In this document: in pieces, positions 54,013 to 63,556 of the stretch
How positions within the stretch are numbered: position 1 is the first letter of the stretch
How the letters are laid out: each line of letters starts with the position of its first letter
Assembly (NCBI GenBank): GCA_964242575.1
Contig: CAXTCN010000007.1
Span: 40,523 to 104,522, forward strand
DNA length: 64,000 bases
Source of the DNA: JANPPS01 sp964242575
GTDB taxonomy: Bacteria; Pseudomonadota; Alphaproteobacteria; Acetobacterales; Acetobacteraceae
Direction of reading: 5' to 3'
Translations under genes and position numbers: made by a program
Notes under the pieces: generated by a model
What the model saw: the letters and a program-made list of their open reading frames with translations, nothing else
Told to the model about the DNA's origin: nothing
Database searches by the model: none

Positions 54013-55683
54013 TTAAGCTGTGCAGCCCTCCTCTAGCAGGAACTCGGTCACCCTGCCCTCCTCCACGCCATCCGAGGTGAACGCCTCGCCGATGCCGCGG
54101 GCCAGCACGAACCGGAGCAGGCCGTCACGGTTCTTTTTATCACGGCGCATATGGTGGACCAGCCGGGACGCGGAGAAACGCCGGTTCAACATGCCGGGCT
54201 CGCTTGGCAGGCCGACGCCCGCCAGATGCGCCGTCACCCGCTCCGCGTCGCCGCCGGGGCACAAGCCGAGGCTCGCCGACATCCGGAACGCCAAGCCGAG
54301 GCCGACTGCCACCGCCTCGCCGTGCAGCAGGCCGCCGCCGTAGCCGACCTCCGCCTCCAAGGCGTGCGCGAACGTGTGGCCCAAGTTCAACAGGGCGCGG
54401 CCTCCGCTGGCCGTGTCCTCCCGCTCGTCATCGGCGACGACGGCCGCCTTGAACGCACAGGCGCGCAGCACCGCTTCGGCCAGGAGCGCCGCGTCGCCTC
54501 CGGTCAACGCCGTCCCGTTGCGCTCGCACCAGGCGAAAAACGACAGGTCTGCGATCAGGCCGGCCTTCACCACCTCGGCATAGCCCGCCCGCAACTCGCG
54601 GCCGGACAGGGTCCCGAGCGTGCCAGTGTCGGCCAGCACGACGTGCGGCTGGTGGAACGCCCCCACCAGGTTTTTGCCGTGGCGGGTGTTCACCCCCGTC
54701 TTGCCGCCGACGCTGCTGTCCACCTGCGACAGCAGCGTGGTCGGAACCTGCACGAACGGCAAGCCGCGCAAGGTCGTTGCGGCGGCGAAGCCGGCAAGGT
54801 CGCCGATCACCCCGCCGCCCAGGGCGACCACCGCCGTCCGCCGCTCGACCCCCGCCTCCAGCAACCCGTCCACGATGCGGCCGTATGTCGCCATGCTCTT
54901 GGACGCCTCGCCAGCCGGCACGACCACCTGCCGCGCCTCGATCCCGGTCTCGGCCAAGCCTGCCAGCAGCGCCGACAGGTGCAACTCCGCCACCGTCTCG
55001 TCCGTCACCACGACGCAACGCTTCTGCGGCAGCACCGGAGCGACCTCCGCGCCGGCCCGGGCCAGCAAGCCTTCGCCCACCACCACGTCATACGATGCCG
55101 AGGGCAGCGACACAGCCAGCCTGCGCGGCGGCCGCCATGCCTCCAGGGCGGCTTGCACCTTGTTGGTCGTCGTCTCCAGGCTGTCGTCGCTGCAATCGAC
55201 CACAAGGTCTGCCTCGGCATACACTGGATGGCGCGCCCGCATCAGGCGTCGCAGGACTTCCGCCGGGTCGCCGTCCTGCAGCAGGGGCCGCTGGCTGCCT
55301 GAGACCCGGTTGACCAGCGTCGGAAGCTCGCAGCGGAGCCAAACCGTGACCGCCTCCCGGCGCATGGTCGCCCGCGTCTGCGGGTCCATGTACGCTCCGC
55401 CGCCCGTTGCCACCACCGATGGGTCGCCTGCCAGCAGCCGATGGACTACCCGGCGCTCCCCGTCGCGGAACCCGCGCTCACCATGGCGCGCGAACAATTC
55501 GGCGATGCTGCAGCCCGCAGCCAGCTCGATCTCGGCGTCCGCGTCGCGGAAGGGCAGCCCGAGCCGTCCGGCCAGTTGACGCCCGATGCTGGTCTTGCCC
55601 GCGCCCATCATTCCAACTAGTGCCAGGCTCCGGCCGCCAAGAGTAAGCGGCAAGCCGTGGCTAAAGAGCGCCGTACCGTCCAA
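54013..55683 (-). CDS. aroKB: Fused shikimate kinase/3-dehydroquinate synthase
   Basis: Two shikimate-pathway enzymes in one chain of 556 residues. Residues about 15-180 are shikimate kinase, with Walker A MMGAGKTSIGRQLA, the shikimate-binding RDADAEIE and FRDGERRVVHRL segments and GGGAYMD. Residues about 190-556 are dehydroquinate synthase, with GGGVIGDLAGFAAATTLRGL, VGGKTGVNTRHGKNLVGAF and the zinc-region LLNLGHTFAHALE and LLHGEAVAVGLG. Start is TTG 55683 with GAGG upstream. It is divergent from aroA. Confidence 0.95.
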   Translation of the reverse strand: MDGTALFSHGLPLTLGGRSLALVGMMGAGKTSIGRQLAGRLGLPFRDADAEIELAAGCSIAELFARHGERGFRDGERRVVHRLLAGDPSVVATGGGAYMDPQTRATMRREAVTVWLRCELPTLVNRVSGSQRPLLQDGDPAEVLRRLMRARHPVYAEADLVVDCSDDSLETTTNKVQAALEAWRPPRRLAVSLPSASYDVVVGEGLLARAGAEVAPVLPQKRCVVVTDETVAELHLSALLAGLAETGIEARQVVVPAGEASKSMATYGRIVDGLLEAGVERRTAVVALGGGVIGDLAGFAAATTLRGLPFVQVPTTLLSQVDSSVGGKTGVNTRHGKNLVGAFHQPHVVLADTGTLGTLSGRELRAGYAEVVKAGLIADLSFFAWCERNGTALTGGDAALLAEAVLRACAFKAAVVADDEREDTASGGRALLNLGHTFAHALEAEVGYGGGLLHGEAVAVGLGLAFRMSASLGLCPGGDAERVTAHLAGVGLPSEPGMLNRRFSASRLVHHMRRDKKNRDGLLRFVLARGIGEAFTSDGVEEGRVTEFLLEEGCTA

Positions 55684-55959
55684 TGTTTACCTCGTTCAGG
55701 CAGGTTGGTGATGGTCCCCTGGGGAAGCCACCCCGGTCACTTAAACCACCTGGCACGATAACCCTAGATCAAGCAAAGCTGTCCCAGAACATAAAATAGG
55801 GATATGGTTCGATAGGTGAGTTACTTGTGAGCCTAAACTGACATAAGTGACTTAGCTTGTCAGGCCGAAGCCAGAACCATAATCTTGAATTTAAGTACTT
55901 GCCTATCCGAAACTATGGCCGTGCCCACGCAGCCTTCAACGAGGGAAAACGGTGCAACC
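55684..55959. promoter_or_regulatory. aroKB-aroA divergent intergenic region
   Basis: No gene is seen. The AT-rich middle (about 55770-55890) likely holds both promoters. An imperfect 11-base inverted repeat, AGTTACTTGTG and CATAAGTGACT, with two mismatches, lies around 55817-55850 and could be an operator. I could not identify -35 and -10 boxes with confidence. Confidence 0.4.
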
Positions 55960-57234
55960 ATGCCAACGATGACCACCCAGCTTGCAGCGTTAACCGTTGT
56001 CGCGCCAAGCCATCCCTTGCGCGGCAGGATCGTGCCGCCCGGCTCGAAGTCCATCACCAACCGGGCCTTGCTGCTGGCGGCGTTGGCGGATGGCACGAGC
56101 CGGCTGACCGGCGCCCTCAAAAGCGACGACACGGCCTACATGGCGGGCGCCCTCCGCAGCATGGGCGTCTCCGTCATCGAGCCGGACGACACGAGCTTCA
56201 CGGTCACCGGCGCTGCGCGGCTCACGGCGCCGGCCGGACCGCTCATGCTCGGCAATGCCGGGACCGCCACCCGGTTCCTGACCGCCGCCGCCGCGACGGT
56301 TGACGGCGAGGTGGTGGTGGATGGCGACCTGCATATGCGCAAGCGACCCATCGGGCCGCTCGTTGATGCCCTGCGCCGGCTCGGCGTCGATGCGGCCACG
56401 GGCAATGGATGCCCCCCCGTGCGGGTGCGCGGCCAAGGCGGTTTCGCAGGCGGGCGCGTCGAGGTCGATAGCGGCCTGTCCAGCCAGTACGTGTCCGCGC
56501 TGCTGATGGTTGGGGCCTGCGCGCGCGGCCCGGTCGAGGTGGCGCTGACCGGCCCCGACATCGGCGCCCGGGGCTACGTTGACCTGACGCTTGCCGCGAT
56601 GGCCGCGTTCGGCGCGAAGGTGGAGCCGGTGGGCCGGACAGCCTGGCGCGTGGCGCCGACCGGATACCGCGCCGCCGACTTCGCCGTCGAGCCGGACGCT
56701 TCAGCCGCCACCTACCTGTGGGCGGCCGAGGCGCTGACCGGTGGCGCGATTGACCTCGGCTTCGTGCCGGACGCGTCGCGTCAGCCCGACGCCCGCGCAT
56801 ACGATCTTATCCGCGCCTTCCCGCGACTTCCCGCGGTGATTGAAGGCTCGCAGATGCAGGACGCAATTCCGACGCTCGCTGTGCTTGCGGCGTTCAACGC
56901 GACGCCGGTGCGGTTCACCGGCATTGGCAACCTGCGGCACAAGGAGTGCGACCGGGTGGCGGCGCTCGCGTCCGAGCTGTCACGGATCGTGCCGGGCCTC
57001 GGCCGTGAGGAGGGGGACGATTTGGTCGTCGCCGCCGATCCGGCCTTGGCCGGCACGGTGCGGCCCGCCCGCATCGAGACTTATGCCGACCACCGCATTG
57101 CCATGAGCCTGGCGCTCGCCGGGTTGCGGATTAGCGGCATCACGATCCTCGACCCGGGCTGCGTCGCCAAAACCTATCCCGGCTACTGGACGGCGCTGGC
57201 TTCGCTGGGGGTAGGCCTCCAGAAGCACGGCTAA
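55960..57234 (+). CDS. aroA: 3-Phosphoshikimate 1-carboxyvinyltransferase (EPSP synthase)
   Basis: It joins shikimate 3-phosphate with PEP. ATG 55960 gives 424 residues; in-frame ATGs at 55885 and 55969 are alternatives, and the start is not certain. Motifs are PPGSKSITNRALLLAAL, LMLGNAGTATRFLTAA, LRHKECDRVAAL and the C-terminal ETYADHRIAMSLALAGLR. The GNAGTATR loop has the form of ordinary EPSP synthases. It follows the divergent aroKB in function. Confidence 0.94.
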   Translation: MPTMTTQLAALTVVAPSHPLRGRIVPPGSKSITNRALLLAALADGTSRLTGALKSDDTAYMAGALRSMGVSVIEPDDTSFTVTGAARLTAPAGPLMLGNAGTATRFLTAAAATVDGEVVVDGDLHMRKRPIGPLVDALRRLGVDAATGNGCPPVRVRGQGGFAGGRVEVDSGLSSQYVSALLMVGACARGPVEVALTGPDIGARGYVDLTLAAMAAFGAKVEPVGRTAWRVAPTGYRAADFAVEPDASAATYLWAAEALTGGAIDLGFVPDASRQPDARAYDLIRAFPRLPAVIEGSQMQDAIPTLAVLAAFNATPVRFTGIGNLRHKECDRVAALASELSRIVPGLGREEGDDLVVAADPALAGTVRPARIETYADHRIAMSLALAGLRISGITILDPGCVAKTYPGYWTALASLGVGLQKHG

Positions 57235-57277
57235 GCAAACCCCTGGAGGTTTGCGAAAAGAACCGCCGTCAAGGCGG
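57235..57277. terminator. Back-to-back hairpins between convergent aroA and kinase gene
   Basis: GCAAACC (57235-57241) and GGTTTGC (57248-57254) pair across six bases directly after the aroA stop. CCGCC and GGCGG (57263-57277) form a second stem that on the minus strand is followed by TTCTTTTC. Together they probably terminate both convergent genes. Confidence 0.65.
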
Positions 57278-57283
57278 CTACTT

Positions 57284-58342
57284 CTAGGGGTGCGAGTACG
57301 GGGCGGCGAGATCAGTCGTGAGCGGCAGGACGATGACGGCGCGCACGCCGTGCGGGCCGAAACCGATTGAGGCCTTGGCGCCCAACTCCTGGGCCAAAGT
57401 GTGCTCGATCAGCTCTGTGCCAAACCCCCGGCGGCACGGCGTCCTGCCTAATGCCACCCCTGATTCCAGCCACTCAAAGCGAAGCACGTCGCCGGTGCTT
57501 CCTGATTCGATGCACCATCGGATGTCAATGGCCCCCTGCAGCGTCGCAAGCGCGCCATGTTCGACCGCGTTCATCGCAAACTCATGCACGGCAAGGCCAA
57601 GCAGCTCCGCAGCCTTGCCTTGGACCGGCAGCGACGGGCCGGAGATACGCACCTGCTCCCCCTCGTGCGCTGCATAGGCAAGCAAGCCGTCGGTCACCAG
57701 GTGCTTCAAGTCCAGGCTGTCCGTTGGGCTGCTGATCAGCATAGTTTGGGTGCGAGCGATCGCATCGAGTCGGCTGTCGAGATGAAGGGCGAAACTCTCC
57801 GCTGTCTCGCTTGCCTTAGCGGTCCGGCGCGCGACCGAGCGGGTCAGCGCCAGGACATTGCCGACCCGGCGCTGCAACGTGCTTAGCATCAGGCGCCGGC
57901 GGTTCTCCAGCATCCGCGTCTCGTGCACGTCGGTGCAGATGCCTAGCCACTCCCTCATTTGCGCTTTGGACCCAGGCAGCGGCGTCGCGTGGCTATGGAA
58001 CCAGCGCGTCTCTCCGGACGAACCGCGGCAGAGCAGCCGGTGTTCAACGTCGAGCACCCCGCAAACCATCGCCTTCTGCCAGGCGTCCATCGTTGTGGCA
58101 TGATCATCGGGGTGGACCGCGCCGAGCCAGCCCAGGCCTCGACTCAGCTCGACGCTCAGGCCCGTGTAGTCCACCCAGCGCGCACTGGCCCAAATCCACT
58201 TCCCGTTGTCTCCTGAAGTCCAGGAGAACTGGGGAATGATCTCGGTTAAGGCGGCAAAACGCTGCTGAAGGGCGCCATTGTCAGCTTTAAGCTGCATGAA
58301 TTGGGAACACCCCATCTCAGGACGATTGGAATCAACAGACAT
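57284..58342 (-). CDS. HWE-type sensor histidine kinase with substituted phosphoacceptor
   Basis: The 352-residue protein has one PAS-like domain (about residues 28-145, WASARWVDYTG, WLGAVHPDDH, RWFHSHATPL) and an HWE-type kinase module with N-box HEFAMNAVEHGAL at 253-265, the characteristic W-X2-E at 276-279 and FGTELI in the ATP lid. In the family the phosphoacceptor lies in LxHRVxN; here the residue is Arg158 (LQRRVGN, codon CGC at 57869-57871), one transition from CAC. No transmembrane span is seen, so it is cytosolic. It may not autophosphorylate. Confidence 0.85.
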   Translation of the reverse strand: MSVDSNRPEMGCSQFMQLKADNGALQQRFAALTEIIPQFSWTSGDNGKWIWASARWVDYTGLSVELSRGLGWLGAVHPDDHATTMDAWQKAMVCGVLDVEHRLLCRGSSGETRWFHSHATPLPGSKAQMREWLGICTDVHETRMLENRRRLMLSTLQRRVGNVLALTRSVARRTAKASETAESFALHLDSRLDAIARTQTMLISSPTDSLDLKHLVTDGLLAYAAHEGEQVRISGPSLPVQGKAAELLGLAVHEFAMNAVEHGALATLQGAIDIRWCIESGSTGDVLRFEWLESGVALGRTPCRRGFGTELIEHTLAQELGAKASIGFGPHGVRAVIVLPLTTDLAAPYSHP

Positions 58343-58843
58343 CAGTCAGTACGTTGCCTAGTTGTTCTACGTCTCTGAAAGGACGAAGGCATCACGATGG
58401 TGATATCAATTTCCGGTTTCAAGATGCCCCGGCAACCTGCCCGGTTCAGAATTGTTGCATGTGGAAGCATTATTTAACGGCCGAATTCGGCGGAAGTATG
58501 ACTGCGCAGCGTAGCCGAGACGAGGCGCCCAGCCGCATCGGGTTCGTGCAGCTCTTTACTTGGCCTGTGCCGGATTGAGGTGCCTGGTTGCAGCGCGGGT
58601 TGATTACCCAGCCGCGTATGCGCGGCCTGGATAGGAACTTGGCGTAGTTTAGAAGCGATGCGTCGCCAGTGATCGGCGACCCAGGGTTGCGACCTGCTCG
58701 GCCTCTGCGACCAGCTGTCATGTTACGATACGGTTAAGTTAACTAAGGTTAGCGACAAGGCTCCGCTGCAATGCGATGTCGCCCGGCACCGTGTGCTTTC
58801 AGCCCTCATTCTGTGCGGCTGGGTTCCAAAAGGAGGCTGAGAC
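58343..58843. other. 500-base gap with no recognised gene
   Basis: No supported coding region is seen on either strand. It contains a small hairpin CCGCGTATGCGCGG near 58611 and a GTTAAC-centred palindrome, AGTTAACT at 58737-58744, inside GGTTA direct repeats, about 100 bases upstream of the Crp/Fnr gene. The latter may belong to that gene's promoter. Confidence 0.4.
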
Positions 58844-59611
58844 ATGGCTTTCACAATCGACCACGCCGCAGCATCGCCCAACAAGCTGCTTGCGTCACTG
58901 CCGTCTGTTGAACTTGAGCAGCTACGGACATCGTTCATCCGGGTCTCGCTGGTCCGCGATCAAGTGCTGGCCGAACATGGGCAGCCGGCCGATCACGCTT
59001 ATTTTATCGAGCGCGGCGTCGTATCGGTCTTATCGGAGCCAACGGACGGGGAGGACGGCATCCAAGTCGCCGTGATTGGCAGCGAGGGCATGGTTGGCGA
59101 CCTTTCCCTCGTGGACATGCGGCATTCCGCCTGCGTTCGGACCGTGGTGCACATCCCTGGCACGGCGCTCCGCGTGACCAACAACGATTTGCGGCGCGCA
59201 ATCGAGCGCAGCCCGGCGTTGCACACGGGGTGCGCGCGGTTCGTGCAGTCGTTAATGAGCCAAGTAATGCAAACTGCCGCTTGCAACGCGCGCCGGAGCT
59301 TGGCGGAACGGTGCGCGCGCTGGCTGGTGATGATGCACGACCGCGTGGATGGCAACGAGGTGAGGGTCACGCACGAGGCGCTTTCGGCCATGCTGGGCAT
59401 GCGCCGGTCCGGCGTCACCTTGGCGGCGGCGGCGTTGCAGCAGGCCGGGCTGATCCGGACCGGCCGCGGCCGGTTCACGGTGCTGGACCGGAACGGCCTG
59501 CATGATGTCGCCCAGGGTCTTGGCCCGGTGCTGCAAGCCACGCCGCCACGCGGTCGCCCCAATGGCATGCACCACGACTTGCGGCCGGCCTTAGCCGACG
59601 CCGCGTTCTGA
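58844..59611 (+). CDS. Crp/Fnr-family transcription regulator
   Basis: The 255-residue protein has an N-terminal cyclic-nucleotide-binding-like beta-roll (AYFIERGVVSVLSE, VAVIGSEGMVGDLSL) and a C-terminal winged helix with VTHEALSAMLGMRRSGVTLAAAALQQAGLI. It lacks the N-terminal cysteine cluster of Fnr and the cAMP-contact Arg pattern of Crp is not evident, so its ligand is unknown. The ATG has a perfect AGGAGG ribosome site. A long upstream region suggests it is regulated. Confidence 0.9.
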   Translation: MAFTIDHAAASPNKLLASLPSVELEQLRTSFIRVSLVRDQVLAEHGQPADHAYFIERGVVSVLSEPTDGEDGIQVAVIGSEGMVGDLSLVDMRHSACVRTVVHIPGTALRVTNNDLRRAIERSPALHTGCARFVQSLMSQVMQTAACNARRSLAERCARWLVMMHDRVDGNEVRVTHEALSAMLGMRRSGVTLAAAALQQAGLIRTGRGRFTVLDRNGLHDVAQGLGPVLQATPPRGRPNGMHHDLRPALADAAF

Positions 59612-59662
59612 ACCAGCCTTGGCTCGTGCCGCGCCAACATGGGAAACATCGGGGAGCCGACC

Positions 59663-59950
59663 GTGAGTGAAACTGCGAAGGCCGAAGTCGGACGGTACCA
59701 GATCGTAGCGGTGGGCAAGCAGGACGCGGTGCTCCTGGACACCGCGACCGGCTCATCCTGGTCGCTGGCGCGGGACGTTGACACGTTGCAGCTTGGATGG
59801 CAGCCACTGGAGGAACAGTGGCCGGACACCGCCGTGCGTCCAGAGCCTAACCGGGCTCAGGCCCGTTCGGACCTTGACGACAGCTCCGCCGACTGGTGGC
59901 GGCCGCGTTTTGGGCCGAAATGGTCGCGGCCCAGGCAGCGTGGGACATGA
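59663..59950 (+). CDS. Small unknown protein, 95 residues
   Basis: GTG 59663 has GGGGAG six bases upstream; an ATG at 59639 lacks one. The N-terminal half (GRYQIVAVGKQDAVLLDTATGSSW) looks like a compact beta-sheet domain and the C-terminal half is rich in Pro, Trp and Arg and probably disordered. No catalytic motif is seen and I do not recognise the family. It lies 51 bases after the Crp/Fnr gene on the same strand and 62 bases before the aminotransferase gene. Confidence 0.6.
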   Translation: MSETAKAEVGRYQIVAVGKQDAVLLDTATGSSWSLARDVDTLQLGWQPLEEQWPDTAVRPEPNRAQARSDLDDSSADWWRPRFGPKWSRPRQRGT

Positions 59951-60012
59951 CGCCATTGCTGCGGTCCAGTCGTTCTAACTTCAACCTGCCTCGACAGGAG
60001 TAGTCCGCAATC

Positions 60013-61209
60013 ATGTTTCAGACGCTCCAGCCCCACCCAGCCGACCCATTGCTGGCGCTTATCGGCCTGTTCCGGGACGACCCTCGTGATCATAAGATTG
60101 ACCTCGGCGTCGGGACCTACCGGGACGAGAACGGTGTCACCCCAGTCATGCAGGTTGTTAAAGCGGCCGAGCGCGTCCTGATTGAAAGCCAACGCACCAA
60201 GGGTTACCTCGGCCCGGAGGGCGACCGGCACTTCGTGGACCTGCTCGTGCCGCTCGCGTTCGGGGCAGCCGATCCGTATGCCGGGCGGCTGGCTGGGGTG
60301 CAGACGCCTGGCGGCAGCGGCGCCCTGCGGCTGGGAGCCGAACTGATCGCCGCCGCGCGGCCTGGCGCCAAGGTCTGGCTCGGCACGCCCACCTGGCCCA
60401 ATCACCGTCCCGTGCTTGAGGCGGCTGGCCTGACCGTGGCGGAGTACCGCTACTTCGACCCTGGCACGCAGTCATTGTTCTTTGATGACATGCTGGATGC
60501 GCTGTCTGGGGCCGCGTCCGGGGATGTCGTGTTGCTGCACGGCTGCTGCCATAACCCGACCGGCGCCGACCTCGACGCGGACCAGTGGGCGGCGCTCGCG
60601 GCGCTGCTGCCTGAGCGTGGGTTGGTGCCCTTTGTGGACCTGGCCTACCAAGGTCTTGGAGAAGGGCTCGACGCGGATGCCCAGGGCGCGCGCCGCGTGC
60701 TCGCCAGCGTCGAGGAGGCGCTGGTCGCCTACTCCTGCGACAAGAATTTCGGCTTGTACCGGGAGCGTACCGGGGCATTGTTCGTTCTAGCGCGCGATGC
60801 CGCCGGCGCTGCTGTCGTGCATGGCAACTTGGTTTCCCTGGCTCGGGTGAACTGGTCGATGCCGCCAGACCACGGCGCAGCGGCGGTGCGTATCGTGTTG
60901 GAGTCCGACGACCTGGCCCGGCAGTGGCGCGCGGAGCTTGATGGCATGTGCCGGCGCATCAACGCCGTGCGCCATGCCCTTGCGGCGGCCAATCCGCAGC
61001 TTGCGTTCCTAGCCCGGCAGCGCGGCATGTTCTCGCAGCTCGCGATCACGCCGTCGGCTGTCGCCGCGCTGCGGCGCGATCACGGCATCTACATGGCTGG
61101 CAGCGGGCGCATCAACCTGGCGGGGTTGCGGAGCGCGGACACCGGCACGTTCGTGCAGGCCTTGATCGACGTGGGCGCGCTCCGCGCCATGGAAGCCCTG
61201 CAAGCATGA
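60013..61209 (+). CDS. Aspartate/aromatic aminotransferase, class I
   Basis: PLP-dependent amino-group transfer between aspartate or an aromatic amino acid and 2-oxoglutarate. The 398-residue protein has the AspC/TyrB start LLALIGLFRDDPRDHKIDLGVGTYRDENG (key LGVGTYRDENG), CHNPTGADLD, and the Schiff-base lysine in YSCDKNFGLYRERTG. GAGG precedes the ATG. It lies upstream of trpBA, so an aromatic role is plausible but not shown. Confidence 0.92.
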   Translation: MFQTLQPHPADPLLALIGLFRDDPRDHKIDLGVGTYRDENGVTPVMQVVKAAERVLIESQRTKGYLGPEGDRHFVDLLVPLAFGAADPYAGRLAGVQTPGGSGALRLGAELIAAARPGAKVWLGTPTWPNHRPVLEAAGLTVAEYRYFDPGTQSLFFDDMLDALSGAASGDVVLLHGCCHNPTGADLDADQWAALAALLPERGLVPFVDLAYQGLGEGLDADAQGARRVLASVEEALVAYSCDKNFGLYRERTGALFVLARDAAGAAVVHGNLVSLARVNWSMPPDHGAAAVRIVLESDDLARQWRAELDGMCRRINAVRHALAAANPQLAFLARQRGMFSQLAITPSAVAALRRDHGIYMAGSGRINLAGLRSADTGTFVQALIDVGALRAMEALQA

Positions 61210-61381
61210 CGCTGCTCCAGAAGGGCATGGCTGCGTTCCGCACAGCAAATAGCGGCTTTCCATACTGAATGGATCACGATCAAGTAAGAAGCCAGGCAGT
61301 CACGTTTAATCACAAACCGTCACCCTCCCCAGTTCCGCCTTAATCTCCATTGTCTTCCTTGAAGTAACCGGAGTACCGACC

Positions 61382-62599
61382 TTGAACGAGATTCTGCCAA
61401 ATAGCCTTCGCGCCGGTCCGGATGGGCGCGGCCGGTTCGGTACCTTTGGTGGCCGCTTCGTCGCCGAAACCCTGATGCCGAATGTGCTCGAGGTCGAACA
61501 AGCTTACGACGAGGCGCGGCGCGACCCGGCGTTCGAGGCCGAGTGGCGTCGCCTGTTGCGTGACTACGTTGGACGCCCAAGCCCGCTCTGGCTTGCGGAG
61601 CGGCTGACTAAGCACTTCGGCGGCGCAAAGATTTACTTCAAGCGCGAAGAGCTGAACCACACCGGCGCACACAAGATCAACGCCGTGCTTGGCCAGATCA
61701 TGCTGGCCCGGCGCATGGGCAAGACGCGCATCATCGCTGAAACCGGCGCCGGGCAGCACGGCGTCGCCACCGCCACGGCCTGCGCGCTGTTTAACCTGCC
61801 GTGCCTGGTGTTCATGGGCGCAACCGACGTCGCGCGGCAGCAGCCGAACGTGTTCCGCATGAAGCTGCTGGGCGCAGAGGTGAACGCCGTGACCTCCGGC
61901 GCCGCGACGCTCAAGGACGCGATGAACGAGGCGTTGCGCTATTGGGTGGCCAACGTCGAGGATACGTACTACTGCATCGGCACTGTCGCTGGTCCGCACC
62001 CCTACCCCGCCATGGTGCGCGACTTCCAGTCGGTGATCGGCGACGAGACGCGCGAGCAGATGATGGCGGCCGAGGGCAAGCTGCCAGATGCCGTGGTGTG
62101 CGCGGTCGGCGGCGGCTCCTCGGCCATGGGCATCTTTCACCCGTTCCTGGACGACTTGGAGGTGAAGCTGTATGGCGTCGAGGCTGCAGGCCGTGGCTTG
62201 GACACCGACGCGCATGCGGCGGCGATCAATGGTGGCCGGCCCGGGGTGCTGCATGGCAACAAGACCTACCTGCTGCAGAACGGCGACGGCCAAATTACCG
62301 AGGCGCACTCGATCTCGGCAGGCCTCGACTACCCCGGCATCGGCCCGGAGCATTCCTGGCTGCACGACATCGGCCGGGTCCAGTATGCCGCCGCGACCGA
62401 CACCGAGGCGCTGGACGCGTTCCAGCTTTGCTCGCAGCTTGAGGGCATCATTCCGGCGCTGGAGACGGCGCATGGCCTCGCCTACATCGCCAAGCTCGCG
62501 CCAACCATGCGGCCGGACGAAACGATTGTGCTGAACCTGTCAGGCCGCGGAGACAAGGACATCTTCACCGTGGCACACCATCTCGGACAGGCGCTGTGA
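61382..62599 (+). CDS. trpB: Tryptophan synthase beta subunit
   Basis: It condenses indole with serine. The 405-residue protein starts at TTG 61382 and has FGTFGGRFVAETLMP, the PLP lysine in HTGAHKINAVLGQ, the phosphate loop VGGGSSAMGIF and GRGDKDIFTVA at the C-terminus. It overlaps trpA by four bases. trpF, often next to trpB, is not here. Confidence 0.97.
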   Translation: MNEILPNSLRAGPDGRGRFGTFGGRFVAETLMPNVLEVEQAYDEARRDPAFEAEWRRLLRDYVGRPSPLWLAERLTKHFGGAKIYFKREELNHTGAHKINAVLGQIMLARRMGKTRIIAETGAGQHGVATATACALFNLPCLVFMGATDVARQQPNVFRMKLLGAEVNAVTSGAATLKDAMNEALRYWVANVEDTYYCIGTVAGPHPYPAMVRDFQSVIGDETREQMMAAEGKLPDAVVCAVGGGSSAMGIFHPFLDDLEVKLYGVEAAGRGLDTDAHAAAINGGRPGVLHGNKTYLLQNGDGQITEAHSISAGLDYPGIGPEHSWLHDIGRVQYAAATDTEALDAFQLCSQLEGIIPALETAHGLAYIAKLAPTMRPDETIVLNLSGRGDKDIFTVAHHLGQAL

Positions 62600-63447
62600 G
62601 CGGCAACGAAGGGCGGATCGCCGCCCGCTTCGCCCAGTTGCGGGCCGAGGGGCGCGGCGCGCTGATCCCGTTCCTTGAGGCCTACGATCCTGACCTCGCG
62701 ACCTCCATGGCAATCTTGCGCGGAATGCCGGCGGCGGGGGCCGATCTCATCGAGATCGGCGTGCCGTTCACCGACCCGGCCGCGGACGGGCCGACCATCC
62801 AGCGTGCCGGGCAACGCGCGTTGCAAGCCGGCGGGACGCTGCCGGGCACCTTGGCCATGGTGCAGGAGTTCCGGCGTGAAGACGACGCGACGCCGATCGT
62901 GCTCATGGGTTACTTGAATCCTATCCTGGCCTATGGTCCCGAGCGTCTCTGCAAAGACGCCAAGGACGCTGGCGTGGATGGCCTTATCGTGGTGGACATG
63001 CCGGCCGAGGAGGCGGACGAACTCGCGCCTTATATTGACGCCGCGGGGCTGGACCTGGTTCGGCTGATTGCGCCGACCACCAACGACTTGCGGCTGCCGC
63101 TGGCAATCGAGGGAGCGGGTGGGTTCATCTATTACGTCGCCATCGCCGGCATCACCGGCACACGCTCGGCGAATGCCGACGACCTGGCCTTGGCCATCCC
63201 GCGGGTACGCGCCCACACCAGCCTGCCTATCGCCATCGGCTTCGGCGTGCGTACCCCTGAACAGGCGGCGCATGCGGTGCAGGTTGCTGACGCGGCGGTG
63301 GTGGCGAGCGTATTGATCGAAACGTTGGCGGCGTCGCTCGACGAGAACGGGCACGCTCAACCCGATACGGCCAGCCAAGTGCTGGACCAGGTGCGCAGCC
63401 TGGCTCATGCGATCCGCGAGGCCCGGGTCGGCGCTGTCGCTGCGTAA
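62596..63447 (+). CDS. trpA: Tryptophan synthase alpha subunit
   Basis: It splits indole-3-glycerol phosphate to indole. The 283-residue TIM-barrel starts at GTG 62596 overlapping the trpB stop. Signature LIEIGVPFTDPAADGPTIQ holds the catalytic Glu and Asp region, and GVDGLIVVDMPAEEADEL and IAIGFGVRTPEQA follow. It is translationally coupled to trpB, as its complex requires equal amounts. Confidence 0.97.
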   Translation: MSGNEGRIAARFAQLRAEGRGALIPFLEAYDPDLATSMAILRGMPAAGADLIEIGVPFTDPAADGPTIQRAGQRALQAGGTLPGTLAMVQEFRREDDATPIVLMGYLNPILAYGPERLCKDAKDAGVDGLIVVDMPAEEADELAPYIDAAGLDLVRLIAPTTNDLRLPLAIEGAGGFIYYVAIAGITGTRSANADDLALAIPRVRAHTSLPIAIGFGVRTPEQAAHAVQVADAAVVASVLIETLAASLDENGHAQPDTASQVLDQVRSLAHAIREARVGAVAA

Positions 63448-63556
63448 GTTCTTAAGGCGCGCTAACCGGCAGGTTTCCACGGTTCGGCACTAGGGTGGAA
63501 AAGCGAGCGAGTTCCGTGCCTGCCTCTGCGACACCGCGCCGCCGGGCCTGCTCCAA

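Noticed and set aside
54151..55302. Long plus-strand frame inside aroKB
   Set aside because: It is antisense to the dehydroquinate synthase part and has no recognisable motif.
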